Shown here one piece after another: positions 32,243-40,631 of a stretch of 46,012 bases of DNA. Below the pieces are notes generated by a model. It made no database searches and was not told where the DNA came from. It saw only the letters and a program-made list of their open reading frames with translations. The DNA is from Bacteroidales bacterium. Lineage in GTDB: Bacteria > Bacteroidota > Bacteroidia > Bacteroidales > P3. Location of the stretch: NCBI GenBank assembly GCA_016296345.1, contig JAEDJL010000012.1:1-46012 (forward strand). The letters are read 5' to 3'. The position numbers and the translations under genes are program-made. Every line of letters starts with the position of its first letter. The stretch's first letter is position 1.

Positions 32243-32962
32243 ATGAATTTTCAATACGAAAACAACACAAACCAATATACTCCGCCGCAATTCTCGATTA
32301 TGCCTCCGGTGTGCAAGAATTTGCTGATTATTAACGTGATTTGTTATCTTGCAACCATTGTTTTGAAGGCTCGGGGCATCGATTTGACAGAGTGGTTCGG
32401 GCTTCACTTCTTTGCGGCTTCTCATCACCATATTTGGCAATGGGTAACTTACAGCTTCTTTCACGGAAGTTTTTCCCACCTCTTCTTCAATATGTTTGCC
32501 ATTTGGATGTTTGGCTACACCTTAGAGAACATTTGGGGCAGCAAACGCTTCATTCTCTATTGTCTTGTGTCGGCTTTGGGAGCTGCTTTGATGCAAGAGA
32601 TTACTTATTTCTTTATGTACAAAGACCTTTTGAGCGGTGTATATACTCATGTGAACATTGGTGATGACCGTTTGCCGGTTGGGGACTACTTGAACTCCAT
32701 CAACACAATAGGAGCTTCGGGAATAGTTTTCGGATTGTTGGCTGCATTCGGACTGATGTTTCCAAATACCACGGTGTATTTTTACTTCCTTTTGCCGATA
32801 AAAACAAAATGGTTTGTCATAGGCTATATTGCTTTGGAATTGCTCAATGGTGTTTTGGGAACTCCTGACGGTGTTGCTCACTTTGCCCACCTCGGAGGAG
32901 CATTGGCAGGATTTATCTTGCTGTTTATCTGGAAAAAGCAACGCGATAAATACAGATACTAA
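32243..32962 (+). CDS. Rhomboid-family intramembrane serine protease
   Basis: This 239-residue, six-helix membrane protein has H-G-S-F-S-H-L-F-F-N-M on the first catalytic-side helix, with the oxyanion-related His and Asn. The catalytic Ser is S159 in G-A-S-G-I-V-F-G, and the catalytic His is in V-A-H-F-A-H-L-G-G. All active-site residues are present, so it is probably active against single-span membrane proteins. The ATG at 32243 follows the -7 box; the open frame further left is rejected. The next gene begins immediately after the stop. Confidence 0.9.
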   Translation: MNFQYENNTNQYTPPQFSIMPPVCKNLLIINVICYLATIVLKARGIDLTEWFGLHFFAASHHHIWQWVTYSFFHGSFSHLFFNMFAIWMFGYTLENIWGSKRFILYCLVSALGAALMQEITYFFMYKDLLSGVYTHVNIGDDRLPVGDYLNSINTIGASGIVFGLLAAFGLMFPNTTVYFYFLLPIKTKWFVIGYIALELLNGVLGTPDGVAHFAHLGGALAGFILLFIWKKQRDKYRY

Positions 32963-33805
32963 GTGGAAAGCAAACAAAAGAAAGACCAATTTGTAGTTGC
33001 ATACATCGTAAGTTTCGCATCAAAACACCCTTGCATCGATTATGCGGTGCAGTTGGCTCGAATTTTGGGCAAAGGCTTGATTTTGCTGTATGTTTCCGAC
33101 CCTTCGGAACGCTCTCTTTCGACTTCGGAAGCCGAAGTGAAGCTCAAAGAGTTGAACCAAAGCCTTCCCGAAGATTTGTTTCACTCTTATGCAGCACTTT
33201 CGGGTGCAAGAGAGAAGGTGTTAAACGCAGTGGGAGAGTTGCTCAATGCCGTCTTGTTGGTTGCAGACTGCAATCCGGAAGAAAAAGACAAACATTCACC
33301 ACTCTGTCCTCAAACACAGCTTGCCGCTCTTGCCTCTTCGAGAGTTGCCTATCTGCTTTGTCCGCCCGAAAGCAAGCCTTCAAACTATGAAAAAGTCGTC
33401 TTGACACTCAATAATGCGAGCGAAAGCAAGGAAAAGACCCTTTGGGCATCTTATTTCGGCAGGTTTGCAGGTTCTCAAATCGTTTTGTATTATCGTCGCT
33501 ACAAAGACGAATACCACCAAAAGCAGTTGAACCTCAATATAGCCTTTGCACGCAAGATTTTTGACCAATTCAAAATATCGCTTCTCACTCTCCACAGCGA
33601 AAATACCAAGACACAACTTGACATACAAGCCTTGGACTATGCCAAAGAGAACGACTGCTCTCTTGTAATCTGCCAAACGACAAAGAACAAGTCATTTGCC
33701 GACAGACTTTTGGGATTGGAAGAAGTCAGAGTGCTGAAACATCTGAAAAAAACGCCTGTGCTGTTTCTCAATCCGCGTAACGACCTTTTCATACTTTGCG
33801 AATAA
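32963..33805 (+). CDS. Universal stress protein A-like protein
   Basis: This 280-residue protein starts at a GTG directly after the rhomboid stop codon. Two UspA-like halves are visible. The first is F-V-V-A-Y-I-V-S-F-A-S-K-H-P with A-V-Q-L-A-R-I-L-G-K-G-L-I-L-L-Y-V. The second is K-V-V-L-T-L-N-N with I-Q-A-L-D-Y-A-K-E-N-D-C-S-L-V and a final T-P-V-L-F-L. The ATP-binding G-x2-G-x9-G-S/T of nucleotide-binding members is not obvious, so it may not bind ATP. The GTG start is the only one near. Confidence 0.7.
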   Translation: MESKQKKDQFVVAYIVSFASKHPCIDYAVQLARILGKGLILLYVSDPSERSLSTSEAEVKLKELNQSLPEDLFHSYAALSGAREKVLNAVGELLNAVLLVADCNPEEKDKHSPLCPQTQLAALASSRVAYLLCPPESKPSNYEKVVLTLNNASESKEKTLWASYFGRFAGSQIVLYYRRYKDEYHQKQLNLNIAFARKIFDQFKISLLTLHSENTKTQLDIQALDYAKENDCSLVICQTTKNKSFADRLLGLEEVRVLKHLKKTPVLFLNPRNDLFILCE

Positions 33806-33807
33806 TC

Positions 33808-33984
33808 ATGATAAACGCCATAATCGTTCTCATACTCCTTTATTTGGTGTTCAGGTTTCTGACCACTTGGTTTATTCCCAAGATGACCCGACGCAACATA
33901 AAGCGATATGAAGAAAAATTCAAGAGAGAAAATCCCGATATTTTCAAGTCTCGAAACAACCAAAACCAAGACTTGGAAAAATAA
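33808..33984 (+). CDS. Small membrane protein, DUF4834-like
   Basis: This 58-residue protein has one N-terminal membrane helix (about residues 3-22) and a basic cytoplasmic tail (M-T-R-R-N-I-K-R-Y-E-E-K-F). Such small proteins are common in Bacteroidota and are usually annotated DUF4834; their function is unknown. The ATG at 33808 is preferred over a TTG four codons upstream. It begins 2 nt after the UspA-like gene stop. Confidence 0.65.
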   Translation: MINAIIVLILLYLVFRFLTTWFIPKMTRRNIKRYEEKFKRENPDIFKSRNNQNQDLEK

Positions 33985-34003
33985 AACAATGCCTTGATGT
34001 ACT

Positions 34004-34016
34004 AAAATGGCGTTTT
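34004..34016 (+). repeat. Single decayed 21-bp-family unit before kamA
   Basis: AAAATGGCGTTTT differs by one base from the unit consensus; centre 34010. Confidence 0.5.
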
Positions 34017-34043
34017 GGTACGGTGAAATTGCAAAAAAAATCA

Positions 34044-34051
34044 TACCTTTG
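34044..34051 (+). promoter_or_regulatory. -7 box for kamA
   Basis: TACCTTTG matches TAnnTTTG, 32 nt before the ATG at 34084; no well-spaced -33 box. Confidence 0.5.
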
Positions 34052-34083
34052 CAGGACGAAAAAAACATATACCATAATATACT

Positions 34084-35337
34084 ATGCAAGTAAACAGAAG
34101 AAAAGAGTTGTTTCCCAACGTTACCGATGAACAATGGTACGATTGGAAATGGCAGGTAAAGAACAGAATAGAGACTTTGGAGGACTTGAAGAAGTATATC
34201 AGTCTTACTGCCGAAGAAGAACAAGGTGTAGCCAACGCTTTGAAGACTTTGAGAATGGCAATCACACCTTACTATTTGTCTTTGATTGATGTAAACAATC
34301 CAAACGACCCCGTGCGTCGTCAGGCTATCCCTACGGGAGCAGAACTCCACCAATCGGAAGCCGACCTTTTGGACCCGTTGCACGAAGACGAAGACTCGCC
34401 GGCTCCGGGACTTACTCACCGCTATCCGGACAGAGTTTTGTTTCTCATAACCGATATGTGTTCGATGTATTGCCGCCATTGCACACGCCGACGCTTTGCA
34501 GGACAACACGATTGCGAGAGTACACAAGACAGAATTGACAAGTGTATAGAATATATCGCCAAAACTCCGCAAGTAAGAGACGTTTTGCTTTCGGGAGGCG
34601 ATGCCTTGATGGTTAGCGACAAGATGTTGGAGTCAATCATTCAAAGACTTCGTGCAATACCTCACGTTGAGATTATCCGTATCGGCTCTCGTACTCCGGT
34701 GGTTTGCCCGATGAGAATAACGGACGACCTTGTCAATATGCTGAAAAAGTATCACCCTATATGGTTGAACACACATTTTAATCACCCTAACGAATGCACT
34801 CCGGACGCTAAGGCAGCCTGTGAACGCTTAGCAAATGCCGGTATTCCGTTAGGCAATCAGTCGGTATTGCTTCGAGGAGTTAATGACGACCCACGAGTAT
34901 TTAAGAAATTGGTTCACGAACTTGTGAAGATGAGAGTTCGTCCTTACTATATATATCAATGTGATTTGTCGATGGGATTGGAGCATTTCCGTACTCCAGT
35001 CTCAAAAGGCTTGGAGATAATGGAGAATTTGAGAGGTCATACTTCGGGTTATGCCGTTCCTACCTTCGTTGTCGATGCTCCGGGGGGAGGTGGAAAAACT
35101 CCTGTGATGCCTCAGTATGTCATTTCGCAGTCTCCGAACAAGGTAATCCTGAGAAACTTTGAGGGAGTGATAACTACTTACACCGAACCCGAGAACTACA
35201 CTCCGGGAGAGTGCGATGTAGATTTCTTGAAGGGCGACGAGATAGTAAATGATGGTGTTGCAAAATTGATAAGAGGCGAACAGCTTTCGATGGAACCTGC
35301 TCACCTTGCACGCCATGAGAGAAATAATAAACACTAA
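34084..35337 (+). CDS. kamA: Lysine 2,3-aminomutase KamA
   Basis: This 417-residue radical SAM, pyridoxal-phosphate enzyme converts L-lysine to L-beta-lysine, the first step of lysine fermentation. The cluster motif is C126-S-M-Y-C130-R-H-C133, followed by T-R-R-R-F. Other family stretches are L-L-S-G-G-D-A-L, N-T-H-F-N-H-P-N-E and Y-Y-I-Y-Q-C-D. P-T-F-V-V-D-A-P-G-G-G-G-K contains the PLP lysine. kamB starts 23 nt later. Paralogues that act on EF-P lysine (EpmB) are shorter, so KamA is preferred. Confidence 0.93.
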   Translation: MQVNRRKELFPNVTDEQWYDWKWQVKNRIETLEDLKKYISLTAEEEQGVANALKTLRMAITPYYLSLIDVNNPNDPVRRQAIPTGAELHQSEADLLDPLHEDEDSPAPGLTHRYPDRVLFLITDMCSMYCRHCTRRRFAGQHDCESTQDRIDKCIEYIAKTPQVRDVLLSGGDALMVSDKMLESIIQRLRAIPHVEIIRIGSRTPVVCPMRITDDLVNMLKKYHPIWLNTHFNHPNECTPDAKAACERLANAGIPLGNQSVLLRGVNDDPRVFKKLVHELVKMRVRPYYIYQCDLSMGLEHFRTPVSKGLEIMENLRGHTSGYAVPTFVVDAPGGGGKTPVMPQYVISQSPNKVILRNFEGVITTYTEPENYTPGECDVDFLKGDEIVNDGVAKLIRGEQLSMEPAHLARHERNNKH

Positions 35338-35360
35338 GACAACAAACCGACAAGCCCGAA

Positions 35361-36365
35361 ATGCCTTTTGTCAAGAAAATCCTTGAATACAAAAGTGTTT
35401 CTTTTGTCGGCATGGAAAAGAATGCGGGGAAGACTCAGACGCTTAACTATGTTCTGAGCCGTCTCCGCTCTTTTGCTGATGTGCGTCTTGCAATCAGTTC
35501 GATAGGAATTGACGGCGAAACAGTAGATCAGGTAACCCACACAGCCAAGCCCGAAATCACCATATCCAAAGGCACAAAGTTCGTTACCGCACAGGCACTC
35601 TATCCACAGAAACAAATAGTCTCTCAAATAGAATCCCTGAGCCGCAGCACAACTGCCCTCGGCAGGCTGATAACTGCCCGAGCCATGTCGGAGGGAAAGG
35701 TATTGCTTGCAGGGCCAAGCGGAACCAAGCAGCTCAAACACTTTATCGACACACTGCTTTGCGATTGCAATCTGTGCCTTATTGACGGTGCTTTGTCGAG
35801 AATGAGTTTTGGTTCGCCATGTGTTACAGATGCCATGATACTTTCAACAGGTGCTTCGGTCAGTGCCTCATTGGGAGTGATGATTGACCGAACCAAGTTC
35901 ACATACGAGCTTACCCAACTGCCAAAGTACCAAGGCAGTGAGGTCGAAAGCCTCAAACAAAAAGACAACGGCATATTTGCTTTGAGCAAAGGGGAGATTA
36001 TCGACCTTGAAGTGCCTTCTCTGCTTATGATAGACCGCTACAAAGACAAAATATTCTCCTTTGGGCGGACGCTTTTCGTAAGTGGCGTTCTCAACGAGAA
36101 GTTTATGAAGTTCGTATGCTCGCAAAAAGACATCGAAAGCACCGAAATCATCATCAAAGACTTCACAAAGAACTTTGCATCTGCCGAAAGTGTCAGACGA
36201 TTTTTGCAAAGAGGAGGCAGGCTCAGCGTTCTATATCCTGCAAACCTCATAGCAATAACCGCAAATCCCATATCGCCAAGCGGATACAACTTCAACAACG
36301 AACAAATGCTCGATGCACTGCGTCAAGCCATACCGACAGACATTTACAACGTAAAAACATTATAA
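35361..36365 (+). CDS. kamB: Lysine 5,6-aminomutase reactivase subunit KamB
   Basis: This 334-residue protein has a P-loop at residues 17-25 (G-M-E-K-N-A-G-K-T). It contains a conserved L-C-L-I-D-G-A-L-S-R stretch. Gene order (directly between kamA and a MutS-like gene) and the P-loop protein match KamB of lysine-fermentation clusters, which is annotated with KamC as a reactivating factor for the B12-dependent lysine 5,6-aminomutase. The role is inferred from family and context. The following kamC begins 4 nt after its stop. Confidence 0.75.
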   Translation: MPFVKKILEYKSVSFVGMEKNAGKTQTLNYVLSRLRSFADVRLAISSIGIDGETVDQVTHTAKPEITISKGTKFVTAQALYPQKQIVSQIESLSRSTTALGRLITARAMSEGKVLLAGPSGTKQLKHFIDTLLCDCNLCLIDGALSRMSFGSPCVTDAMILSTGASVSASLGVMIDRTKFTYELTQLPKYQGSEVESLKQKDNGIFALSKGEIIDLEVPSLLMIDRYKDKIFSFGRTLFVSGVLNEKFMKFVCSQKDIESTEIIIKDFTKNFASAESVRRFLQRGGRLSVLYPANLIAITANPISPSGYNFNNEQMLDALRQAIPTDIYNVKTL

Positions 36366-36369
36366 CCAC

Positions 36370-37737
36370 ATGACATTTCAACAAGTCCTAAGCCTGTTTC
36401 CATCTCTTAAAAGCCTCTATTCGCTCATGAACTTGAACACCTCAATGGGTCGCAAGTTGCTTTTAAGCACCGAGTTCTCCACTTCAAAAGCATGGATTGA
36501 GCAACAATGGAAGCAAAGTGAAGAATGCGAACAATTCATCGCCAAACAGAGCGAACAATCCCTCCACAAGTTTTACTGTCTTTTGGGAGAAATTTGCGAC
36601 ATTGGCGGAACTCTCTCACTGATTGAGAACTCACTTGCAGCAGACGACGTAGGATTGTACGAACTCAAAGTCTTCTGCATCAATGTCATGAAGTTAAAGA
36701 AACAATTTGCCACAACGCTCATGCCCTTGCCCGACTTAGACGAGGCTGTCGCCATATTAGACCCCGAAGGGCTGCGATTGCCAAGTTTTTACGTCTATTC
36801 GGCATACAGCGAAGCCCTTGCACAGAAGCGAAACGAGTGGGAGGCTTCCAAAAACGGCAACGACGAACAACACACCCACGCTTTGTATGTCGAATGTCTC
36901 GAATTGGAAGAACAAATCCGACAAAAACTGAGCCAAAAGCTCTTTGTCCACATACCAAAGCTCAAACAAGCCCTTACCACTGTGGCAAAAATCGACCTCT
37001 CATTTGCAAGAGCCGGGCTGACACACTCTCTCAACCTTTCGAGAGTAGAAATCACAGAAGCAAAACAGCTCTCTTATCGACAAATGTTTCACCCTGTTGT
37101 CAAAAAACTAATGACCGAGAAAGGCAAACGCTACCAAGACATCGACATAGAGGTCAAAGAGCAAGTCCTTTTGATAACAGGAGCAAACATGGCAGGCAAA
37201 ACCCTCATCTTAAAGACGCTTGCCACCAACCAACTGCTGTTGCAATTCGGCTTCAAGGCAGCTTGCAGCGGCGGAACGCTCTGTCTGTTCGACAGCGTGC
37301 AGTGTTCAATCGGCGACGGGCAGAACGAAGAAGAAGGATTGTCCTCTTTTGCTTACGAAATAAAGACCTTGGACAACATAATCAAGATCATGCGCAGCGG
37401 AGGCAGACATTTGGTTCTTGCAGACGAACTTGCTCGCACCACCAACCCCATAGAAGGCAGGAAGTTGGTCGAAGGCTTTATCGGAGTATGCTCCGAACAG
37501 AGCAGCATTGCAGTTGTAACCACCCACTACTCGGATATACGTTCCAAGTGCAAGAAAATGAGAGTCAAAGGCTTCAATCACCACAACCTCACGCCGCCAA
37601 TCGACATCGAAACAATCAGCGAACACATCGATTACAGCCTTGTGGAAACCGACAGCTCACAAGCACCCACCGAAGCCCTCAACCTATGTCGCCTTTTGGC
37701 GGTCGATAATCGTTGGATAGAGCTTTCCGAACAATAA
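36370..37737 (+). CDS. kamC: MutS-like ATPase KamC, lysine 5,6-aminomutase reactivase
   Basis: This 455-residue protein has a MutS-type ABC ATPase domain without the mismatch-binding domain. Walker A is G271-A-N-M-A-G-K-T278, the Walker B region is V-L-A-D-E-L-A-R-T-T-N-P, and the ABC signature lies in the S-S-F-A-Y-E region. In lysine-fermentation clusters such a protein pairs with KamB. It follows kamB by 4 nt and is closed by a strong terminator. The B12 enzyme genes kamD and kamE do not follow. Confidence 0.78.
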   Translation: MTFQQVLSLFPSLKSLYSLMNLNTSMGRKLLLSTEFSTSKAWIEQQWKQSEECEQFIAKQSEQSLHKFYCLLGEICDIGGTLSLIENSLAADDVGLYELKVFCINVMKLKKQFATTLMPLPDLDEAVAILDPEGLRLPSFYVYSAYSEALAQKRNEWEASKNGNDEQHTHALYVECLELEEQIRQKLSQKLFVHIPKLKQALTTVAKIDLSFARAGLTHSLNLSRVEITEAKQLSYRQMFHPVVKKLMTEKGKRYQDIDIEVKEQVLLITGANMAGKTLILKTLATNQLLLQFGFKAACSGGTLCLFDSVQCSIGDGQNEEEGLSSFAYEIKTLDNIIKIMRSGGRHLVLADELARTTNPIEGRKLVEGFIGVCSEQSSIAVVTTHYSDIRSKCKKMRVKGFNHHNLTPPIDIETISEHIDYSLVETDSSQAPTEALNLCRLLAVDNRWIELSEQ

Positions 37738-37774
37738 ACTACAGAAAGCACAACAATAATATAGGTATATACAG

Positions 37775-37803
37775 AAAAAGGAAGCCTCAGGGCTTCCTTT
37801 TTT
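37775..37803. terminator. Bidirectional terminator between kamC and tRNA-Ser
   Basis: GGAAGCC (37780-37786) pairs with GGCTTCC (37791-37797) around TCAG, with five A before and six T after; it can end both transcripts. Confidence 0.85.
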
Positions 37804-37804
37804 G

Positions 37805-37889
37805 CGGAAAGCGAGGGATTCGAACCCCCGGATCCGTGAAGATCGACGGCTTTCGAAACCGTTGCATTCGACCACTCTGCCAGCTTTCC
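37805..37889 (-). tRNA. tRNA-Ser (anticodon CGA, reads UCG)
   Basis: On the minus strand the acceptor stem is GGAAAGC/GCTTTCC with discriminator G. The anticodon stem ACGGT/GCCGT encloses the loop T-T-C-G-A-A-A, so bases 34-36 are CGA. A long variable arm typical of serine tRNA and the T arm (G-G-T-T-C-G-A-A-T-C-C) follow. The 3' CCA is not encoded. Confidence 0.93.
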
Positions 37890-37895
37890 ATGCTG

Positions 37896-37925
37896 CAAAG
37901 GTATGACTTTTTTGCGATTTAGCAA
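37896..37925 (-). promoter_or_regulatory. Promoter for tRNA-Ser
   Basis: On the minus strand TTG (37923-37925), 19 bp, then TACCTTTG (37896-37903) end 6 nt before the mature 5' end at 37889. Confidence 0.75.
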
Positions 37926-37932
37926 TAAAAAA

Positions 37933-38796
37933 TCAGCCTTTTTTTGTTGCAATCAGCCCTCTTTCCTTGCCCCGAAAGTCGTTCAATCTTTTCGTTTGGT
38001 AACCCAATTCGATGAAAATCAACTCCGTTTCTTTGCAAAGAGCCTCATTTGTTTCCAAACAGAGAGTTCCGTTTTTTTTGAGATGCCTTTGAGCAAACAA
38101 AGCAATGCTTCGGTAAAAGACAAGCGGATTATCGTCCGACACAAACAAAGCCTGCCAAGGCTCATGCTCAATCACGTTTGCCCTCATCAGGCTTCGTTCG
38201 CACTCTCTGACGTAAGGCGGATTGGAAAAAATGATGTCAAACTCCCTGTTCAAACACACATCTTTCAGAATGTCCGCCCTGAGCGTCTCGACCGCCACAG
38301 CGTTATGTTCGGCGTTCTCTTCGGTTTGAGCAATCGCCTCGGGGTCAATATCAACCGCCAACACCCTGCAACTATCGAGGTTCTTTGCCAAGGCAACAGC
38401 CACGCAGCCGCTTCCGCAACAAATATCTGCCACTTCAAGTCCCCTTTTCGAACCATATTTCTCAATCAACCCTTGCACCAACTCCTCCGTTTCGGGACGC
38501 GGAATAAGCACCTTGCGAGACAGAAGGATATTTACGTTCACAAAGTCGCACTCGCCAATGACATATTGCAGCGGCTTATTGTTCTTCAAGTCCTTTATGC
38601 CAAAGTAAACCTTCAACAGCTCCGACTCGCTCACCGTCAGCTCCGGCTCGGCAAGAGCTTTCACCATACCGATACCGCAAAGCTTCTCGATAAGAGCATA
38701 AATCATCGTATTTATTTCCCCCTTGTCGAAACTGTCTGCCAACTCCTGATGAGCAAAACGAACAATATCTCCTATTTTATTAGATGAAATTCGCAT
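37933..38796 (-). CDS. prmC: Release factor glutamine methyltransferase PrmC
   Basis: This 287-residue enzyme methylates the Gln of the G-G-Q motif in peptide release factors. An N-terminal helical domain precedes the methyltransferase domain with V-A-D-I-C-C-G-S-G-C-V-A-V-A-L-A (SAM site) and the catalytic F-S-N-P-P-Y-V. Length is normal. It is divergent from ribD. Confidence 0.93.
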   Translation of the reverse strand: MRISSNKIGDIVRFAHQELADSFDKGEINTMIYALIEKLCGIGMVKALAEPELTVSESELLKVYFGIKDLKNNKPLQYVIGECDFVNVNILLSRKVLIPRPETEELVQGLIEKYGSKRGLEVADICCGSGCVAVALAKNLDSCRVLAVDIDPEAIAQTEENAEHNAVAVETLRADILKDVCLNREFDIIFSNPPYVRECERSLMRANVIEHEPWQALFVSDDNPLVFYRSIALFAQRHLKKNGTLCLETNEALCKETELIFIELGYQTKRLNDFRGKERGLIATKKG

Positions 38797-38803
38797 TTTT
38801 TCT

Positions 38804-38811
38804 TACTTTTG
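38804..38811 (+). promoter_or_regulatory. -7 box for ribD
   Basis: TACTTTTG matches TAnnTTTG, 52 nt before the ribD ATG. It lies between the prmC start and the prmC -7 box. Confidence 0.5.
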
Positions 38812-38817
38812 TCGCTG

Positions 38818-38851
38818 CAAAAATAGCGAAATTGACCGTAAAACGAGCAAA
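38818..38851 (-). promoter_or_regulatory. Promoter for prmC
   Basis: On the minus strand TTTG (38848-38851), 22 bp, then TATTTTTG (38818-38825), facing the ribD box. Confidence 0.6.
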
Positions 38852-38863
38852 CAACAGACAACA

Positions 38864-39919
38864 ATGATGAAAGAAGATGAGAAATATATGCAGAGGTGTT
38901 TGGATTTGGCGGCTTTGGGGGCGGGGAGCGTCAGTCCCAATCCCATGGTGGGGGCTGTGATTGTGTGCAATGGCGAGATAATAGGGCAGGGGTGGCACAA
39001 AAGATGCGGAGAGGCTCATGCGGAGGTGAACGCTGTGGCTTCTGTTTGCGACAAGAGCCTTTTTGCCCAATCGACTATTTATGTCAGCTTGGAGCCTTGC
39101 AGTCATTGGGGAAAGACACCCCCTTGTGCCGAGCTGCTTGTGCGTTGCGGCTTCAAGCGATGCGTGATTGCCAACCGCGATCCCAATCCCAAGGTGAACG
39201 GCAGGGGGATTGACATTCTCAAAGCCTCGGGAATGGAGGTCGAGTGCGGCGTCTTGGCAGAGCAGGCGTGGTATTTGAACCGTGCTTTCTTCACTCGGCA
39301 GCTTCTTCACCGTCCCTACATTATATTGAAGTACGCTTCGAGCTGCGACGGCTTCATTTCACCCGGGCAGCAGGGCGACTACTGGCTGAGCAACGAGCCA
39401 ATGCAGGTGTGGGTACACCGACAGAGGAGCGAAACAGACGCAATCATGGCAGGCTATCACACAGTGGAGAAAGACAACCCCCGATTGAACGTACGCAAGT
39501 ACTTTGGCAACAACCCCATACGGCTGACGATTGACCGCAATCTGAGCTTGGACAAGAGCCTTTGCTTTTTTGACAACAGCCAGAGGACGGTTGTCTTCAA
39601 CCACCTGTGCGACAAGACCGAAGACAAGACCGAATATGTCAGGATACTGCCCGAAAGGAATGAAGCGGAGCAGGTTGTAGAGTGGCTCTGTCGGCACGAA
39701 GTAAGCACCCTTGTGGTCGAAGGGGGCAGGAGCTTGCTGAATAAGTTTATCGACAGCGGACTGTGGGACGAGATTGACCGCATCGACACGCCTTGCCGCC
39801 TCGGTTGCGGAACACAAGCTCCCGAGATACACGCCCAAGCCGATGAAACAATCACCCTCGGCAGCAATACACTCTGCCGATTCTTCAATCGCTCGGGCAT
39901 ACTCTTCAAATCTAAATAA
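38864..39919 (+). CDS. ribD: Bifunctional riboflavin deaminase/reductase RibD
   Basis: This 351-residue enzyme deaminates and then reduces the pyrimidine intermediate of riboflavin synthesis. The N-terminal deaminase has zinc ligands in C-G-E-A-H-A-E and P-C-S-H-W-G-K-T-P-P-C-A-E, and starts with S-V-S-P-N-P-M-V-G-A. The reductase domain contains Y-A-S-S-C-D-G-F, I-M-A-G-Y-H-T-V and V-V-E-G-G-R-S-L-L-N. Length is normal. I see no FMN riboswitch upstream. A repeat array follows the stop by 23 nt. Confidence 0.95.
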   Translation: MMKEDEKYMQRCLDLAALGAGSVSPNPMVGAVIVCNGEIIGQGWHKRCGEAHAEVNAVASVCDKSLFAQSTIYVSLEPCSHWGKTPPCAELLVRCGFKRCVIANRDPNPKVNGRGIDILKASGMEVECGVLAEQAWYLNRAFFTRQLLHRPYIILKYASSCDGFISPGQQGDYWLSNEPMQVWVHRQRSETDAIMAGYHTVEKDNPRLNVRKYFGNNPIRLTIDRNLSLDKSLCFFDNSQRTVVFNHLCDKTEDKTEYVRILPERNEAEQVVEWLCRHEVSTLVVEGGRSLLNKFIDSGLWDEIDRIDTPCRLGCGTQAPEIHAQADETITLGSNTLCRFFNRSGILFKSK

Positions 39920-39942
39920 CGCTCTGCCTTTCAAAGTATTAC

Positions 39943-40018
39943 AAAACGCCGTTTTGGCAAAATAAAACGGCGTTTCAGTCGAGCAAAACGGCGTTTTATT
40001 TTTGTGAAACGCCGTTTT
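39943..40018 (+). repeat. Four-unit 21-bp palindromic array between convergent genes
   Basis: Units are centred at 39949, 39970, 39991 and 40012 (exact 21-bp steps), central bases C, G, G, C. It lies 23 nt after the ribD stop and 12 nt from the stop of the minus-strand gene. Confidence 0.92.
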
Positions 40019-40030
40019 GATTTGCGTAAA

Positions 40031-40621
40031 TCAACCCTTTTTGTTAGCAGCTCTTTTTTTCTTTTGAACCGAGAAGCCGAAAAAGCCCAATCGTTTGCCC
40101 AAAGAGTAATATTTTCCATGCGAATAGGCAAGCAAACCTGCTTTTTCCAAGTCGAAAAGACCGCTCTGCTCGTCTATGTAGTCGCTATCGGCAAGCACAC
40201 CGACCACTTTTGCCATGAACATATCGTGAGAGCCGAGCTGTCTGACCTCCACAACTTCGCATTCGACACATAGCGGACTTTCTTCGATGTAAGGAGCGTT
40301 CACATCGGGAGCTTGAACGGGTGTAAGCCCTGTTTGCTCAAATTTATTGAAGTCTCTGCCCGAGCGAACGCCGCACCAATCGGTTGCACGGCACATCTGT
40401 TCGGTCGTAATGTTGATTACAAAATGTCCTGTTCTCGAAATAATGGAATGGGAGTGGCGTGTCTTTCTGAGAGAAACGTAACACATAGGCGGCTCTGTGC
40501 AAAGCGTTCCCGTCCAAGCAACAGTTGTCGCATTATATTCTTCTTTCGTTTCGCCGCAAGATACAATCACCGCCGGCAAAGGGTAAATCATAGTCCCCGG
40601 TTTGAACTTTACTTTACTCAT
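40031..40621 (-). CDS. Flavin reductase-like (FMN-binding split barrel) protein
   Basis: This 196-residue protein belongs to the flavoredoxin/flavin reductase family. The FMN-contacting stretch is T-V-A-W-T-G-T-L-C, followed by P-M-C-Y-V-S-L-R-K-T-R-H-S and H-F-V-I-N. The H-D-M-F-M-A-K-V-V-G-V segment near residue 130 is also typical. Bacteroidota members bind FMN and pass electrons; the partner is unknown. It is the last gene of the trmH-to-coaD run, 10 nt after coaD. Confidence 0.85.
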   Translation of the reverse strand: MSKVKFKPGTMIYPLPAVIVSCGETKEEYNATTVAWTGTLCTEPPMCYVSLRKTRHSHSIISRTGHFVINITTEQMCRATDWCGVRSGRDFNKFEQTGLTPVQAPDVNAPYIEESPLCVECEVVEVRQLGSHDMFMAKVVGVLADSDYIDEQSGLFDLEKAGLLAYSHGKYYSLGKRLGFFGFSVQKKKRAANKKG

Positions 40622-40631
40622 GACAAACTAT

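Noticed and set aside
38812..38863. FMN riboswitch before ribD
   Set aside because: The leader is too short and none of the conserved riboswitch core is visible.
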